Origin: Thermohahella caldifontis
GTDB taxonomy: Bacteria; Pseudomonadota; Gammaproteobacteria; Pseudomonadales; Oleiphilaceae
DNA length: 64,000 nt
Assembly: GCF_041153465.1 (NCBI RefSeq)
Contig: NZ_CP154858.1
Span: forward strand, 1,116,001-1,180,000
Direction: 5' to 3'
Part shown: piece by piece, positions 18,463 through 29,577 of the stretch
Layout: the number at the start of each line of letters is the position of its first letter
How positions within the stretch are numbered: the first letter of the stretch is position 1
The notes under the pieces: generated by a model
The model's database searches: none
Seen by the model: the letters and a program-made list of their open reading frames with translations, nothing else
Told to the model about the DNA's origin: nothing
Position numbers and translations under genes: made by a program

Positions 18463-19298
18463 TGCAACACTCCCAGACGCTCCGCCAGACTGGGCATGCC
18501 TTCAGGCAGGCGCGGGTAGCGACCGAGAACAACCCAGCTTCCCGGCCGGTGAAAGTCACTGCCGCCTGACACCAGCAGATCCTGCTTCCGCGCCATCTCC
18601 TGCAACTGGCCATACCAACCGGATGAGATGCCCGGAGAGGCCACTTCCACGCCTTCTCCTCCCAAGGCCCTGAAATCGGCCAGACATTCTCTTAACCGGG
18701 TGGCCGTCATGCGGTATTTGACAGGGTGCGCCAGCACGCGGATACCGTTGCGGCTCAGGTGCATGGCCTCTTCAAGAGTTGGCCAGTGAGATTTGACATC
18801 CCCCATCCGCCCCTGTCCCAACCACTTGTCAAAGGCTTCAGCATGGCTTCTCACCACACCCCGCTCCACCAGTACCTGTGCAATATGAGGCCGGCCGGGT
18901 GTCCCGCCTGCCACCTCCCTGGACGCTGCCATCAGCCCGGAAACACCCAGCTTGCGTTCGAGCTTGAATACAATCCGCTCTGCTCTCAGGTGGCGGTTGC
19001 GCGACTGAAGTGACTCGAACTCCAGGTGTCCGGGATCATCGGCAGGGAAACCATACGTCAGTACATGCAGTGTCATGCGCCGCCAGACAACGGACATTTC
19101 CATGGCCGGGATGAGACGCACGTCAGAAGGGCGCGAGTCCATCAGCAACCTGACTGCCCGAAAGTTATCGTGATCCGTGATCGCCAGCGTCCGGATACCA
19201 CGGCATCCTGCTTCCCTGGCCAGATCAGCGGGGCTGAGCGCGCCATCAGAGCAGGAACTGTGGCAATGTGCCTCAAATGAGTGAGAAACGGGAAACAT
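18459..19298 (-). CDS. rnm: PHP-domain 5'-3' exoribonuclease RNase AM
   Basis: PHP-family metallophosphoesterase. Metal ligands appear in EAHCHSSCSDG, AITDHDN, the AMEMS segment, VLAHPVKY and SGGSDFHRPG. In E. coli the orthologue (YciV) trims 5' ends of rRNAs and acts on short RNAs and 3',5'-pAp. The 279-residue protein is divergent from yciB, the same neighbour pattern as in E. coli, which supports orthology. Confidence 0.88.
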   Translation of the reverse strand: MFPVSHSFEAHCHSSCSDGALSPADLAREAGCRGIRTLAITDHDNFRAVRLLMDSRPSDVRLIPAMEMSVVWRRMTLHVLTYGFPADDPGHLEFESLQSRNRHLRAERIVFKLERKLGVSGLMAASREVAGGTPGRPHIAQVLVERGVVRSHAEAFDKWLGQGRMGDVKSHWPTLEEAMHLSRNGIRVLAHPVKYRMTATRLRECLADFRALGGEGVEVASPGISSGWYGQLQEMARKQDLLVSGGSDFHRPGSWVVLGRYPRLPEGMPSLAERLGVLQ

Positions 19299-19312
19299 AA
19301 CCCTCTGGCAAG

Positions 19313-19341
19313 TTCAAGTTGCAAAAAAAATACAGTATGAT
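19313..19341 (+). promoter_or_regulatory. candidate yciB promoter
   Basis: TTCAAG (19313-19318), a 17-base spacer and a good TATGAT (19336-19341), 33 bases before the yciB ATG in the divergent gap. The -35 match is weak. Confidence 0.4.
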
Positions 19342-19373
19342 CCCTCACACATGCATCGCCGATACTAACACTC

Positions 19374-19940
19374 ATGAAGCTGTTTTTCGATTTCTTTCCC
19401 ATCGTCCTGTTCTTTGTTGTTTTCAAAATGACCGGCGATATTCTTGCCGCCACGGCCGTGCTGATTCCGGCCACGCTACTACAGGTGGGCATCACATGGT
19501 GGAAGTTCCGCAAACTTGAGGTGCTCCATCTGGTCACACTCTTCTTTGTGGTGGTACTGGGCGGCCTGACACTGATCTTCCACGACCCCACCTTCATCAA
19601 GTGGAAGCCGACAGTGGTATTCTGGCTGCTGGCGCTGGCCTTCATGATCAGCCAGTTCCTGCCCGGCAAGAATTTCTATCAACGCATGATGGAAAGCAGC
19701 ATTCAGCTTCCCGAACGAGCCTGGACCCACCTGAACACGTCCTGGGTGTTGTTCAATACGGCCATGGGGGGAGCGAATCTTTATGTCGCCTACACCTATC
19801 CCATGGACACCTGGGTCAACTTCAAACTCTTCGGCATCCTCGGGTGCACGGTTGCGTTTGTGCTGCTTCAGACGCTCTATATTGCCCGGCATCTCCCCGA
19901 CCAGGACGCCGCTTCGCACTCATCTTCGGAGGATCATTGA
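19374..19940 (+). CDS. yciB: inner-membrane septation protein YciB
   Basis: Polytopic inner-membrane protein of the intracellular septation A family, interacting with division and elongation proteins in E. coli. The 188-residue protein starts KLFFDFFPIVLFF, the family signature, and shows five hydrophobic segments, with DPTFIKWKPTVV and LNTSWVLFNTAMGG also characteristic. It is the first gene of a tight yciB-yciI-SH3 operon. Confidence 0.93.
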   Translation: MKLFFDFFPIVLFFVVFKMTGDILAATAVLIPATLLQVGITWWKFRKLEVLHLVTLFFVVVLGGLTLIFHDPTFIKWKPTVVFWLLALAFMISQFLPGKNFYQRMMESSIQLPERAWTHLNTSWVLFNTAMGGANLYVAYTYPMDTWVNFKLFGILGCTVAFVLLQTLYIARHLPDQDAASHSSSEDH

Positions 19941-19942
19941 GC

Positions 19943-20245
19943 ATGTGGTATCTGATTTTTGCACAGGATGTTGAGAACAGCCTGCCGTTACGACAGCAGG
20001 CACGGCCGGCTCATCTTGCCCGCCTGCAACAGTTGCAGGACGAGGGACTGCTGCTGCTGGCCGGTCCGTTCCCGGCCATTGACGCCGAGAACCCGGGAGA
20101 AGCAGGGTTCACCGGCTCCGCCATCATCGCCGAATTCGAGTCACTTGAGGCTGCACAAAGCTGGGCCGAAGCCGATCCGTACTGCGAAGCCGGCGTTTAT
20201 GCTTCCGTGACCGTCAAACCGTTCAAGAAGGTGTTCCCACAATGA
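19943..20245 (+). CDS. yciI: YciI family protein
   Basis: A 100-residue ferredoxin-like-fold protein, starting WYLIFAQDVENSLPLRQQ and having the conserved AGPFP and DPYCEAGVY segments with the Asp/His-type pocket of the family. Biochemical role unknown. ATG 19943 lies two bases after the yciB stop and has GGAGG upstream; its stop overlaps the next start (ATGA). Confidence 0.9.
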   Translation: MWYLIFAQDVENSLPLRQQARPAHLARLQQLQDEGLLLLAGPFPAIDAENPGEAGFTGSAIIAEFESLEAAQSWAEADPYCEAGVYASVTVKPFKKVFPQ

Positions 20246-20928
20246 AAACAAGGAATGTCGGGACCAGACTGGTACGTGCAATCAGCCTGATGCTGGCCTG
20301 CCTGGTGGCGTTGCCGGTACTGGCCGAAACCATGTATGTTGACGATACCCTTTATGTACCGCTGCGTGCCGGCGAGGGCTTGCAGTACAAGATCATTCAC
20401 AAGGGCATCAAGAGTGGCACGCCGGTCGAGGTGATTCGCCAAAACCCCGATACCGGTTACAGCGAAGTCCGTACACCCAGCGGCATTACCGGTTTCATGC
20501 CAACCCGCTATCTGGTTCCGGAGCCGGTCGCCCGGGACAAGCTCAAGGCCTTGCAGGCCAAATATGATGCCTTGGTGGAAAGAACACGCACGGCCACCGA
20601 GCGGGAAAAAGAGCTGAAATCCACTATTGCCACACTGACGCAGGAGCGTGACAGGCTCCAGAAGGAAGTGGAGCGCCTTCAGACCGAACTGGCAGATATC
20701 AAGCGAGTGTCGGCCAATGCGATCCAGCTCGACAGCCGCAACCGTGAGCTGAGGGAGGAAAACGTGCGCCTGCGCAACGAAGTGGAACTGCTGACTTCCG
20801 ATAACCAGCGCCTCAAGGACAATCGCGAACAGACCATGATGCTCTACGGTGCCGGGCTTGTGGTTCTGGGCATCCTGATTGCCATCATTGTGCCGAACCT
20901 CAAAAGACAAAAACGTTCGAGCTGGTAA
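20242..20928 (+). CDS. SH3-domain envelope protein (YgiM/TIGR04211 type)
   Basis: A 228-residue protein with a signal peptide (cleavage probably after LPVLA, about residue 28), a bacterial SH3 domain (DDTLYVPLRAGEG to PTRYLVPEP), a long coiled coil (about residues 98-195, rich in Glu/Lys/Arg), one TM helix near the C-terminus (LYGAGLVVLGILIAIIVP) and a short basic tail. This is the layout of E. coli YgiM, a periplasmic-facing, C-terminally anchored protein linked to cell-wall binding. It is the last gene of the yciB operon. Confidence 0.88.
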   Translation: MKTRNVGTRLVRAISLMLACLVALPVLAETMYVDDTLYVPLRAGEGLQYKIIHKGIKSGTPVEVIRQNPDTGYSEVRTPSGITGFMPTRYLVPEPVARDKLKALQAKYDALVERTRTATEREKELKSTIATLTQERDRLQKEVERLQTELADIKRVSANAIQLDSRNRELREENVRLRNEVELLTSDNQRLKDNREQTMMLYGAGLVVLGILIAIIVPNLKRQKRSSW

Positions 20929-20946
20929 TTCATACATCCATACCAG

Positions 20947-20981
20947 ATATGGTGTGCCCTGCCACCAGCGGCACACCATAT
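20947..20981 (+). terminator. hairpin after the yciB-yciI-SH3 operon
   Basis: Perfect 12-bp stem (ATATGGTGTGCC with GGCACACCATAT) around an 11-base loop, 18 bases after the stop. The T tract is separated by about 14 bases, so it is an imperfect terminator but well placed. Confidence 0.6.
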
Positions 20982-21017
20982 AGCATACCCCTCCTGTTTT
21001 TTATAACGAATACTGCT

Positions 21018-21046
21018 TTGACAGTCCGGAAATCAAAGCGTATAAA
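21018..21046 (+). promoter_or_regulatory. strong sigma-70 promoter for the PilZ gene
   Basis: Consensus TTGACA (21018-21023), exactly 17 bases, and TATAAA (21041-21046), 36 bases before the PilZ ATG. One of the two best-looking promoters in the window. Confidence 0.75.
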
Positions 21047-21081
21047 TCTAATCAGAACAACAAGACAGAAGGGGCCGCACC

Positions 21082-21393
21082 ATGACTTCCAGCAGCATGC
21101 GCAACTACAATGAAAAGCGCGATTTCATTCGCATGAGGGTCGATTCCGAAGTCCAGGTTACCGACCCGGAATCCGGCAGAGTTTTGAAAGGTATCTGTCG
21201 TGATCTTTCCGGCGCGGGTATGTCCGTGGAACTGGACATGGCCTTTGAAGCCGGAGCCACACTGAAGGCGCTGCTACCGTCCAACAATGAAGCTTTCCCG
21301 CCACTGGAAAGCATCGTTCGTGTCGTCCGGTGCACTCCGAAGGATGAGGGTCGTTTCGAACTGGGCCTCAAGATCGAACAAATCAGCCGCTGA
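21082..21393 (+). CDS. PilZ domain protein
   Basis: A 103-residue single-domain protein. The c-di-GMP-binding motifs are both visible: the basic RxxxR-type stretch in EKRDFIRMRVD and D-x-S-x-x-G in DLSGAGMSVE. It is therefore likely a c-di-GMP effector. It stands alone behind a strong promoter and is not the pilZ gene of the tmk-holB locus, which is absent here. Partner unknown. Confidence 0.88.
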   Translation: MTSSSMRNYNEKRDFIRMRVDSEVQVTDPESGRVLKGICRDLSGAGMSVELDMAFEAGATLKALLPSNNEAFPPLESIVRVVRCTPKDEGRFELGLKIEQISR

Positions 21394-21516
21394 GCCTGAT
21401 TTCCGTTCCGCTTCCTGAAAGGGAGGCGGTTTCGATCGCCTGAGAGCGGACAGAAGCTTGCGTCCAGAATGCGCCAGGTCAGGAAACTGCCCGGCGCATC
21501 GGGTGAAACCATCGGG

Positions 21517-21999
21517 TCAAAGCAATGCAACCGGCGAAACGATGATGCCGTTATTGTCGGCATACACCCAATGCCCGGGATGAAAGGTCACACCACCGAA
21601 AGTCACGGGAACATTCTGCTCGCCAATGCCCTTCTTCTCCGTCTTCATCGGGTGCGCACCCAGTGCCTGAACCCCCAGATCTGTCTCGGCAATGACATCC
21701 ACGTCCCGGATACAGCCATAGACGATAATGCCTTCCCAGCCATTGCGGGCCGCTTCGGCAGCCAGCATGTCTCCGAGCAAGGCGCGGCGCATGGACCCAC
21801 CACCATCCACAACCATGACCTTGCCCTCACCGGGCGTTGCCACCAGCTGCTTGACCACCGAATTATCCTCAAAGCACTTGACCGTCACAATCTGACCGCC
21901 AAATGCCTCCCGACCTCCGTAATTGCCGAACATGGGCTCAACGACCTGCACCTTGTCAGGATGTGCATCGCACAAATCCGGCGTCACGATATCCGTCAT
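21517..21999 (-). CDS. rraA: ribonuclease E activity regulator RraA
   Basis: RraA-family protein; in E. coli a trimer that binds the C-terminal part of RNase E and lowers its activity. The 160-residue protein has the family core VVDGGGSMRRALLGD, GWEGIIVYGCIRD and GVTFHPGHWVYADNNGI. ATG 21999 (MTDIVTPDLCD) has GGAG eight bases upstream; the frame runs on to 22068 without support. Related folds act as HMG aldolases, but length and N-terminus fit RraA. Confidence 0.92.
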   Translation of the reverse strand: MTDIVTPDLCDAHPDKVQVVEPMFGNYGGREAFGGQIVTVKCFEDNSVVKQLVATPGEGKVMVVDGGGSMRRALLGDMLAAEAARNGWEGIIVYGCIRDVDVIAETDLGVQALGAHPMKTEKKGIGEQNVPVTFGGVTFHPGHWVYADNNGIIVSPVALL

Positions 22000-22077
22000 G
22001 CTCTTGTCTCCGTTTGATTCAGATCCGAAATGAAACACCGGCCACTCGGGCCGGTGTCTGTCAGTCATGAGTCTGTA

Positions 22078-24450
<2,373 letters not shown>

Positions 24451-24614
24451 GGCGCTTCTCCTCAAAGGTTGGGGAACCTTGCCCCCGATTGCACTCGTTA
24501 CTGGTAGGTCTGAAAATTTTTTGGGCCCTAGTCTAGCACCTTTGGGCTTCTCTGTGTATGGTATTGACACGGCTTGATCCCCCATGACACCAGACATACA
24601 GGCTGAATCACACC

Positions 24615-25445
24615 ATGCAGGAACCCCGTCCCGTCCGCACTGCGTTTTTCATTTCCGATGGTACCGGCATCACGGCCGAAGCGCTTGGCAATGCCCTGCT
24701 GGCGCAGTTTGACAACATCCGGTTCGAGAAGATCACCATCCCGTATGTTGATACGGAAGCCCATGCGCATGAAGTGGTGCAACAGATCAACCGGGCCAGC
24801 CGTCAGGACAGCGGCCCGCCCATCATCTTCGACACCATTGTCAACAAGGAGATCCGGGCCATCATTGCCCGCAGCGAAGGTTTCATGGTGGACATCTTCG
24901 GCACCTTCCTGGAACCACTGGAGCAGGCACTGGGCGCCAAGTCATCCTATACGGTGGGCAAGTCCCATTCCATTGCCAACGACTCCAACTACCAGCAGCG
25001 CATCGAAGCGATGAATTTCGCCCTGGAAAATGATGATGGTGCGCGTACCCGTTACTACGACGAGGCGGATCTGATTCTGGTCGGGGTCTCACGAAGCGGC
25101 AAGACACCGACTTGCATTTATCTTGCACTCCAGTACGGCATCAAGGCAGCCAACTTCCCTATCACCGAAGAAGATATTCAGGATCAACGCCTCCCCTCCC
25201 AGCTCCGGCCGTACAAGCAGAAAATTTTTGGCCTGACCATTGATCCCGAGCGCCTCTCCGTCATCCGCAACGAGCGCAAGCCCAATTCGCGTTATGCGTC
25301 GGTCGCCCAGTGCCGTTATGAGGTGGAAGAGGTAGAACTGATGTATCGGCGCGAGCGTATTCCCTACATCAATTCCACCGACTATTCCGTGGAAGAAATC
25401 GCCACCCGGGTGCTGATGCAGACCGGACTGAAGCGGCGGGTCTGA
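24615..25445 (+). CDS. ppsR: PEP synthase regulatory protein PpsR
   Basis: Bifunctional kinase/pyrophosphorylase (DUF299) that inactivates PEP synthase by ADP-dependent phosphorylation and reactivates it by phosphorolysis. The 276-residue protein has the N-terminal FFISDGTGITAE motif and the P-loop GVSRSGKTPT, both diagnostic. The divergent position next to ppsA is conserved in gammaproteobacteria. Confidence 0.96.
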   Translation: MQEPRPVRTAFFISDGTGITAEALGNALLAQFDNIRFEKITIPYVDTEAHAHEVVQQINRASRQDSGPPIIFDTIVNKEIRAIIARSEGFMVDIFGTFLEPLEQALGAKSSYTVGKSHSIANDSNYQQRIEAMNFALENDDGARTRYYDEADLILVGVSRSGKTPTCIYLALQYGIKAANFPITEEDIQDQRLPSQLRPYKQKIFGLTIDPERLSVIRNERKPNSRYASVAQCRYEVEEVELMYRRERIPYINSTDYSVEEIATRVLMQTGLKRRV

Positions 25446-25470
25446 AGCCGCCCGCCGCAGGCCTGCCCCG

Positions 25471-28400
25471 TCAACCGTTCAGCTCAAAGCGCTCAAAGCC
25501 ACGCGCTGCAAGGCTGGCGGCACCGGCTTCCGATGTGACCACGGCCTCGGCAGCCTCACCATTGGCCAGCCAGGTTTCGGCGACCCGCCTGAGATCCTCT
25601 GCAGTGGTCCCGAGCACCTGCTGCCTGAGCCCTTCCACGTAAGCATCCGTGCGGCCGAACAGGCGCTCCTGGTGCACACCCAGCGCTTCGCCGGCCGGAG
25701 ACCGGGGTTTGTCGAGACCACTGATCACACCCAGAATCGCCTCTTCAAGCGCGTCCGGATCCACGGGGCTCGAGCACACCCAGTCGATGGCACGACGGAA
25801 GTCGTCGAGGGTATCGCCCAGACGGGGGTCCCGGTAACTGTAGAACTTGAAGACACCCGCGCCGGAATCCTGTGTCGCGCCGCCTCCATAGGCTCCCCCT
25901 TGCTCCCGAATCACCCGGTGCAGCCAGGCATTGCGGAGATAGTGACCGAGAACCAGCAGCGCAGCCTGGTCAGGATGCCCGCTGACAACACTCGGAAAGG
26001 CCAGCGCACAGAAATTGACCTGCGTGGTGGTGACCCAGGCTTGTTTACGGGGTACCGGGTCATTCTCCAGTGTCAGATCGCAGGCATGACGCGACCAGGC
26101 GTCAGGTTGCCAGCGCTTCGCCGCCGATTCCGTCCAGGCACGCACGGGCTCGGGTTCATCAACCAGCACCACCTCGGGCGTCTGAGCGGTGATCACTTCA
26201 TAAAGCTGTCGAAGCCCGGCCAACCAGTCGTCAAAGACAGCCTGGCCCTGTCGGGCTGCATCATCCAGGGCCACCAGCTCCCGAATCCCCAGCAGCCCTC
26301 CCCCTGGTGGCTGAGCAGGGCAAGCGGACTGATGGCCGCCGCGGCAGCCATCATGGCATAGCTGTGCCCCGACCCCGTCACCGAAGCCAGGCGCCTGGCC
26401 CGTTCCTGAGTCAGAAGATCCCGGATCCGGGCAATCTCATCAAAACGCGTACGCGTGGCCAGATCCGTCAACAGGTCAGCCATGGCATCACGATTACGGT
26501 GGAGGGCCTTGCCGGTCAGCCCCAGATAGCCCTTGTAGGGCGCGTCAGGCCCGCACATCTGCCGGACCTCCGCATGAGCCCGGATACCACCACTCACCAG
26601 TGCCATCTGCCCCTGAAGCGCCATGTAATCCCGCTCTCCGGCCCCGATCTCACCCATTAGTCTGGACAACCAGCCCAGCCTGACCAGTTGTTCTGGCGAA
26701 AGCTCGGGGAGGGGGTAAACCAGCCGTGCATAAGCAATACCGTTGGTCCCCCGCGCATAGGCGGCCACGCCTTCCGGCGCCGGTGACAGGGGCTGTGGGC
26801 GGCGCAGGGATTTCGGCACATCCTCAATGGTGACCTTCGGCAGGCATCCGGCATCAGGCTGAGCGTTCTGACGCGCTTCCAGAATCCGGGCCTGCTCCAC
26901 CAGACGGGCCTTTTCCTCCTCGTCCATGCCCGACTTTAGTTCTGCCAGCGCTTCCCGCAACGCAGCCTCTCGCCGGCCCTCAAGCCTGTCGTCGGCCCTG
27001 AGGGTCAGGGTGACCCGATGGGGATTGTCCAGCAGCCAGCGACGGACCAGTCCGGGCACATAACCCGGATCACGAACCTTCTCCCGAAGACTGGCCAGTG
27101 CAGGCTCCAGATCCAGCGCCCGGACAGGGTCACTGCCATGAACCGCATAGGGCAAGGCAGAAAGGATCAGATGCAGCCCGAAAGGATAGCCGTCACCGCT
27201 GATTTCCCGCTGGGACAGTTCCAGCTGATGCAGTACGGCTTCAACCTGATCCTGTTCGACGCCTTCCCGGACGATGCGCTCCAGCTCACTCAGGATGAGC
27301 GCTTCCACACGAGCCGAGTCCTCGGCACGAACTCCCTCCAGGCCACAAACAAAAAGCGTTTCCCGCTGTCCGTCCTCAAACCCGCAAAGCGGCGATGGCG
27401 CATCGCCCAGTTCGGTGGTCTCCAGCACATGCATGAGAGGCGAGGCACTGTTGTCGAGCAGCACATTGCTGAGCAGGTGGCCTTCCAGCACACCTTCCAG
27501 ATCAGTGGCATCGCCGAGCAGCCAGCCGACAACCACGTGGTCCTGTCGCTTTCCTTCCTCCTTCGGCGCAGCATAGCCCTCTTCTACGCGCAACGGAGAA
27601 AAGTACCGTTTCTCCCGGGGAACGGAGAACGGCGCACCGTCCCCCTCAAACCGTGACAGGGCATTGGCCTGCAGGCGAGCCTGAATCTCGTGGGCCTGCA
27701 TGTCACCGAACGTCATGACGATGGCGTTGCCGGGATGATAGTGCCGGGAATGGAACTCGCGCAGCGCTTCCCAGGTGAGATCAGGAATGCAGTCCGGGTC
27801 ACCGCCGCTGTTGTAATGATACGTCGTTGTCGGATAGAGGTGGCGGGTGACCGCCTGCCAGAGCTGGGACACCGGCGAGCTCATGGCCCCCTTCATTTCA
27901 TTGTAGACCACACCCCGGATCGTCAGCGGTGTGGCGGGATCATCCGGCTTCTCGAATTCCAGACGGTGACCCTCCTGGGCGAAGTCGAGCGGATCCAGCT
28001 TCGGAAAGAATACGGCATCCACATAGACGTCAAGCAGATTGAAATAGTCCTTGCGGTTGCAGCTGGCGAAGGGATAGGCCGTCCAGTCCGCTGAGGTAAA
28101 GGCATTCATGAAAGTGTTGAGAGAGCGCCGCGTCATCATGAAAAACGGGTCGCGTACCGGATAGCGTTCACTGCCACACAACGTGGTATGTTCAAGAATA
28201 TGCGCCACACCCGTTGAATCCTGTGGCATGGTTCTGAAGGCAATGAGAAAGACATTCTCGTCAAAGTTGCCATGCAGATGGTAGTGCATGAGACCGGTCA
28301 CGCGATGGCGCCAGGTTTCCACATCCAGACCCAGTGACCGGACATGATGTGTACTCAGATGTTCAAAGGGTTGCTGATCATTCTGTTGAGTGTGCGTCAC
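25471..28400 (-). pseudogene. M16C insulinase-type zinc protease (PreP family), frame broken by one missing base
   Basis: Large clamshell metallopeptidase of the presequence-protease family, with the inverted zinc motif HILEH (H67, H71) and a downstream Glu in YNEMKGAMSSP. The first frame covers about 700 residues and runs out of homology just after the AAAISPLALLSHQ segment; the second frame resumes with LLGIRELVALDDAARQ and continues to the true end. Inserting one C in the CCCCC run at 26300-26304 (G in the gene sense) joins them into about 976 residues, the normal PreP length. ATG 28400 starts the gene; mgsA ends 13 bases upstream, so both may share a transcript. Confidence 0.88.
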
Positions 28401-28412
28401 AGTGACCTCTTA

Positions 28413-28844
28413 TCAGATTTTGCGCTCGGTATAACTGCTGAAATCGGGGCGTTTGGGTTCGTACTGCTCGAACAGGGGCGACGTGAGCAGCATGTCAGCA
28501 GTCACCTCATTGGTTGCGGTGGGGATATTCCATAGCGTTGCCAGTCGAAGCAGCGCCTTGACGTCCGGATCATGGGGCATGGGTTCCAGCGGATCCCAGA
28601 AAAATATGAGCATGTCCACGCCGCCTTCGGAAATCCGTGCGCCAATCTGCTGATCCCCGCCCAGCGGGCCGCTGGCGTAGCGAATGACCGGCAGGCCGGT
28701 CTCTTCGGCAATGAGGCGGCCCGTCGTTCCTGTGGCCATCAGCGTACAGCCTTCCAGCCGCTGACGATGCCGGACGACCCAGCTCAGCATGTCCTTCTTG
28801 CGGTTGTCATGAGCAATCACGGCAATATTCTGAATCCTGCTCAC
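28413..28844 (-). CDS. mgsA: methylglyoxal synthase
   Basis: Turns dihydroxyacetone phosphate into methylglyoxal, a bypass of lower glycolysis. The 143-residue protein has the family segments IAVIAHDNRKKDM, ATGTTGRLI, SGPLGGDQQIGA and FFWDPLEPMPHDPD, which holds the catalytic Asp. It lies between ppsA/ppsR and ackA/pta in a region rich in central-carbon genes. Confidence 0.95.
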   Translation of the reverse strand: MSRIQNIAVIAHDNRKKDMLSWVVRHRQRLEGCTLMATGTTGRLIAEETGLPVIRYASGPLGGDQQIGARISEGGVDMLIFFWDPLEPMPHDPDVKALLRLATLWNIPTATNEVTADMLLTSPLFEQYEPKRPDFSSYTERKI

Positions 28845-28933
28845 ATTCGTTCTCCTTCATCGCCGGTTTACAGCCGGCAGCGGGTTTGATACAACACTCC
28901 ACCAGTTTACCAGAAAGGCCGGACAGGAAAGAG

Positions 28934-29422
28934 ATGACCGTTCAGACGCCCTCGCCCTCCGACGGTTCCCGGACGGGGCCGATCAATGAAGCACTGCTGG
29001 AAGCCTATTGGGTGGAGCGTCAGCGTTACATCCAGGAAATTCGCAAGATACCGGAGATTCGCCGCCGTTTCTACCGGGAGCTGATGATTTACATTCTCAG
29101 GCGACTGCTGTGGTCTTTCTTCTTCTTTCCGGTCTTCATCGCGTTCTGGGTACCCTTGGTGCTGTCCAACTTCAATCTGGTCATCCTCATCCAGGGCATC
29201 ATGCCCATGCTGCAGGACTTTCTCGATTCGGCCCCCCAGACACAGGCGGCAACCGTGGAAATGCTTCTGATTGCATGGCTTTCCGTGGGCTTCGCGTTTG
29301 CAGTCTTCGATCTGATTCTCACCCCCTTCCGTTCTCCCTACGAATATGAAGCGGATGTGCATATGCGGATCTGGGAAGAACTGCAACGCATTGGACAAAG
29401 CGAAACGACACCCTCCCCGTGA
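28934..29422 (+). CDS. hypothetical two-TM membrane protein
   Basis: No family recognised. The 162-residue product has a polar N-terminus (about 55 residues with a basic, helical RKIPEIRRRFYREL stretch), two hydrophobic segments (about residues 55-85 and 112-133) and a polar C-terminal tail rich in Glu. ATG 28934 is chosen for AGGA five bases upstream; the frame also runs up to 28886. It precedes the PEGA-MORN gene on the same strand and may belong with it. Confidence 0.7.
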   Translation: MTVQTPSPSDGSRTGPINEALLEAYWVERQRYIQEIRKIPEIRRRFYRELMIYILRRLLWSFFFFPVFIAFWVPLVLSNFNLVILIQGIMPMLQDFLDSAPQTQAATVEMLLIAWLSVGFAFAVFDLILTPFRSPYEYEADVHMRIWEELQRIGQSETTPSP

Positions 29423-29508
29423 ACCAATTCCAACCCGAGTGTGATGGCCTCTTCAATTCCGGAAACATAACTGCGTTTTCCGTTACAATTTGAAATCATG
29501 CCCGCTAC

Positions 29509-29532
29509 TATAAAATGGTACAACTTGTACCA
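29509..29532 (+). promoter_or_regulatory. -10 box with overlapping-downstream palindromic operator
   Basis: TATAAA (29509-29514) is followed at once by a perfect 17-base palindrome, TGGTACAA-C-TTGTACCA (29516-29532), 46 bases before the PEGA-MORN ATG. A clear -35 box at standard spacing is not visible (TTACAA is 20 bases away), so the promoter may need an activator, or the palindrome may be a repressor site covering the transcription start. Confidence 0.55.
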
Positions 29533-29577
29533 AATGATCTGTCGAAGGAATGATCGGCCCAGGAGACGTCAGCGACT

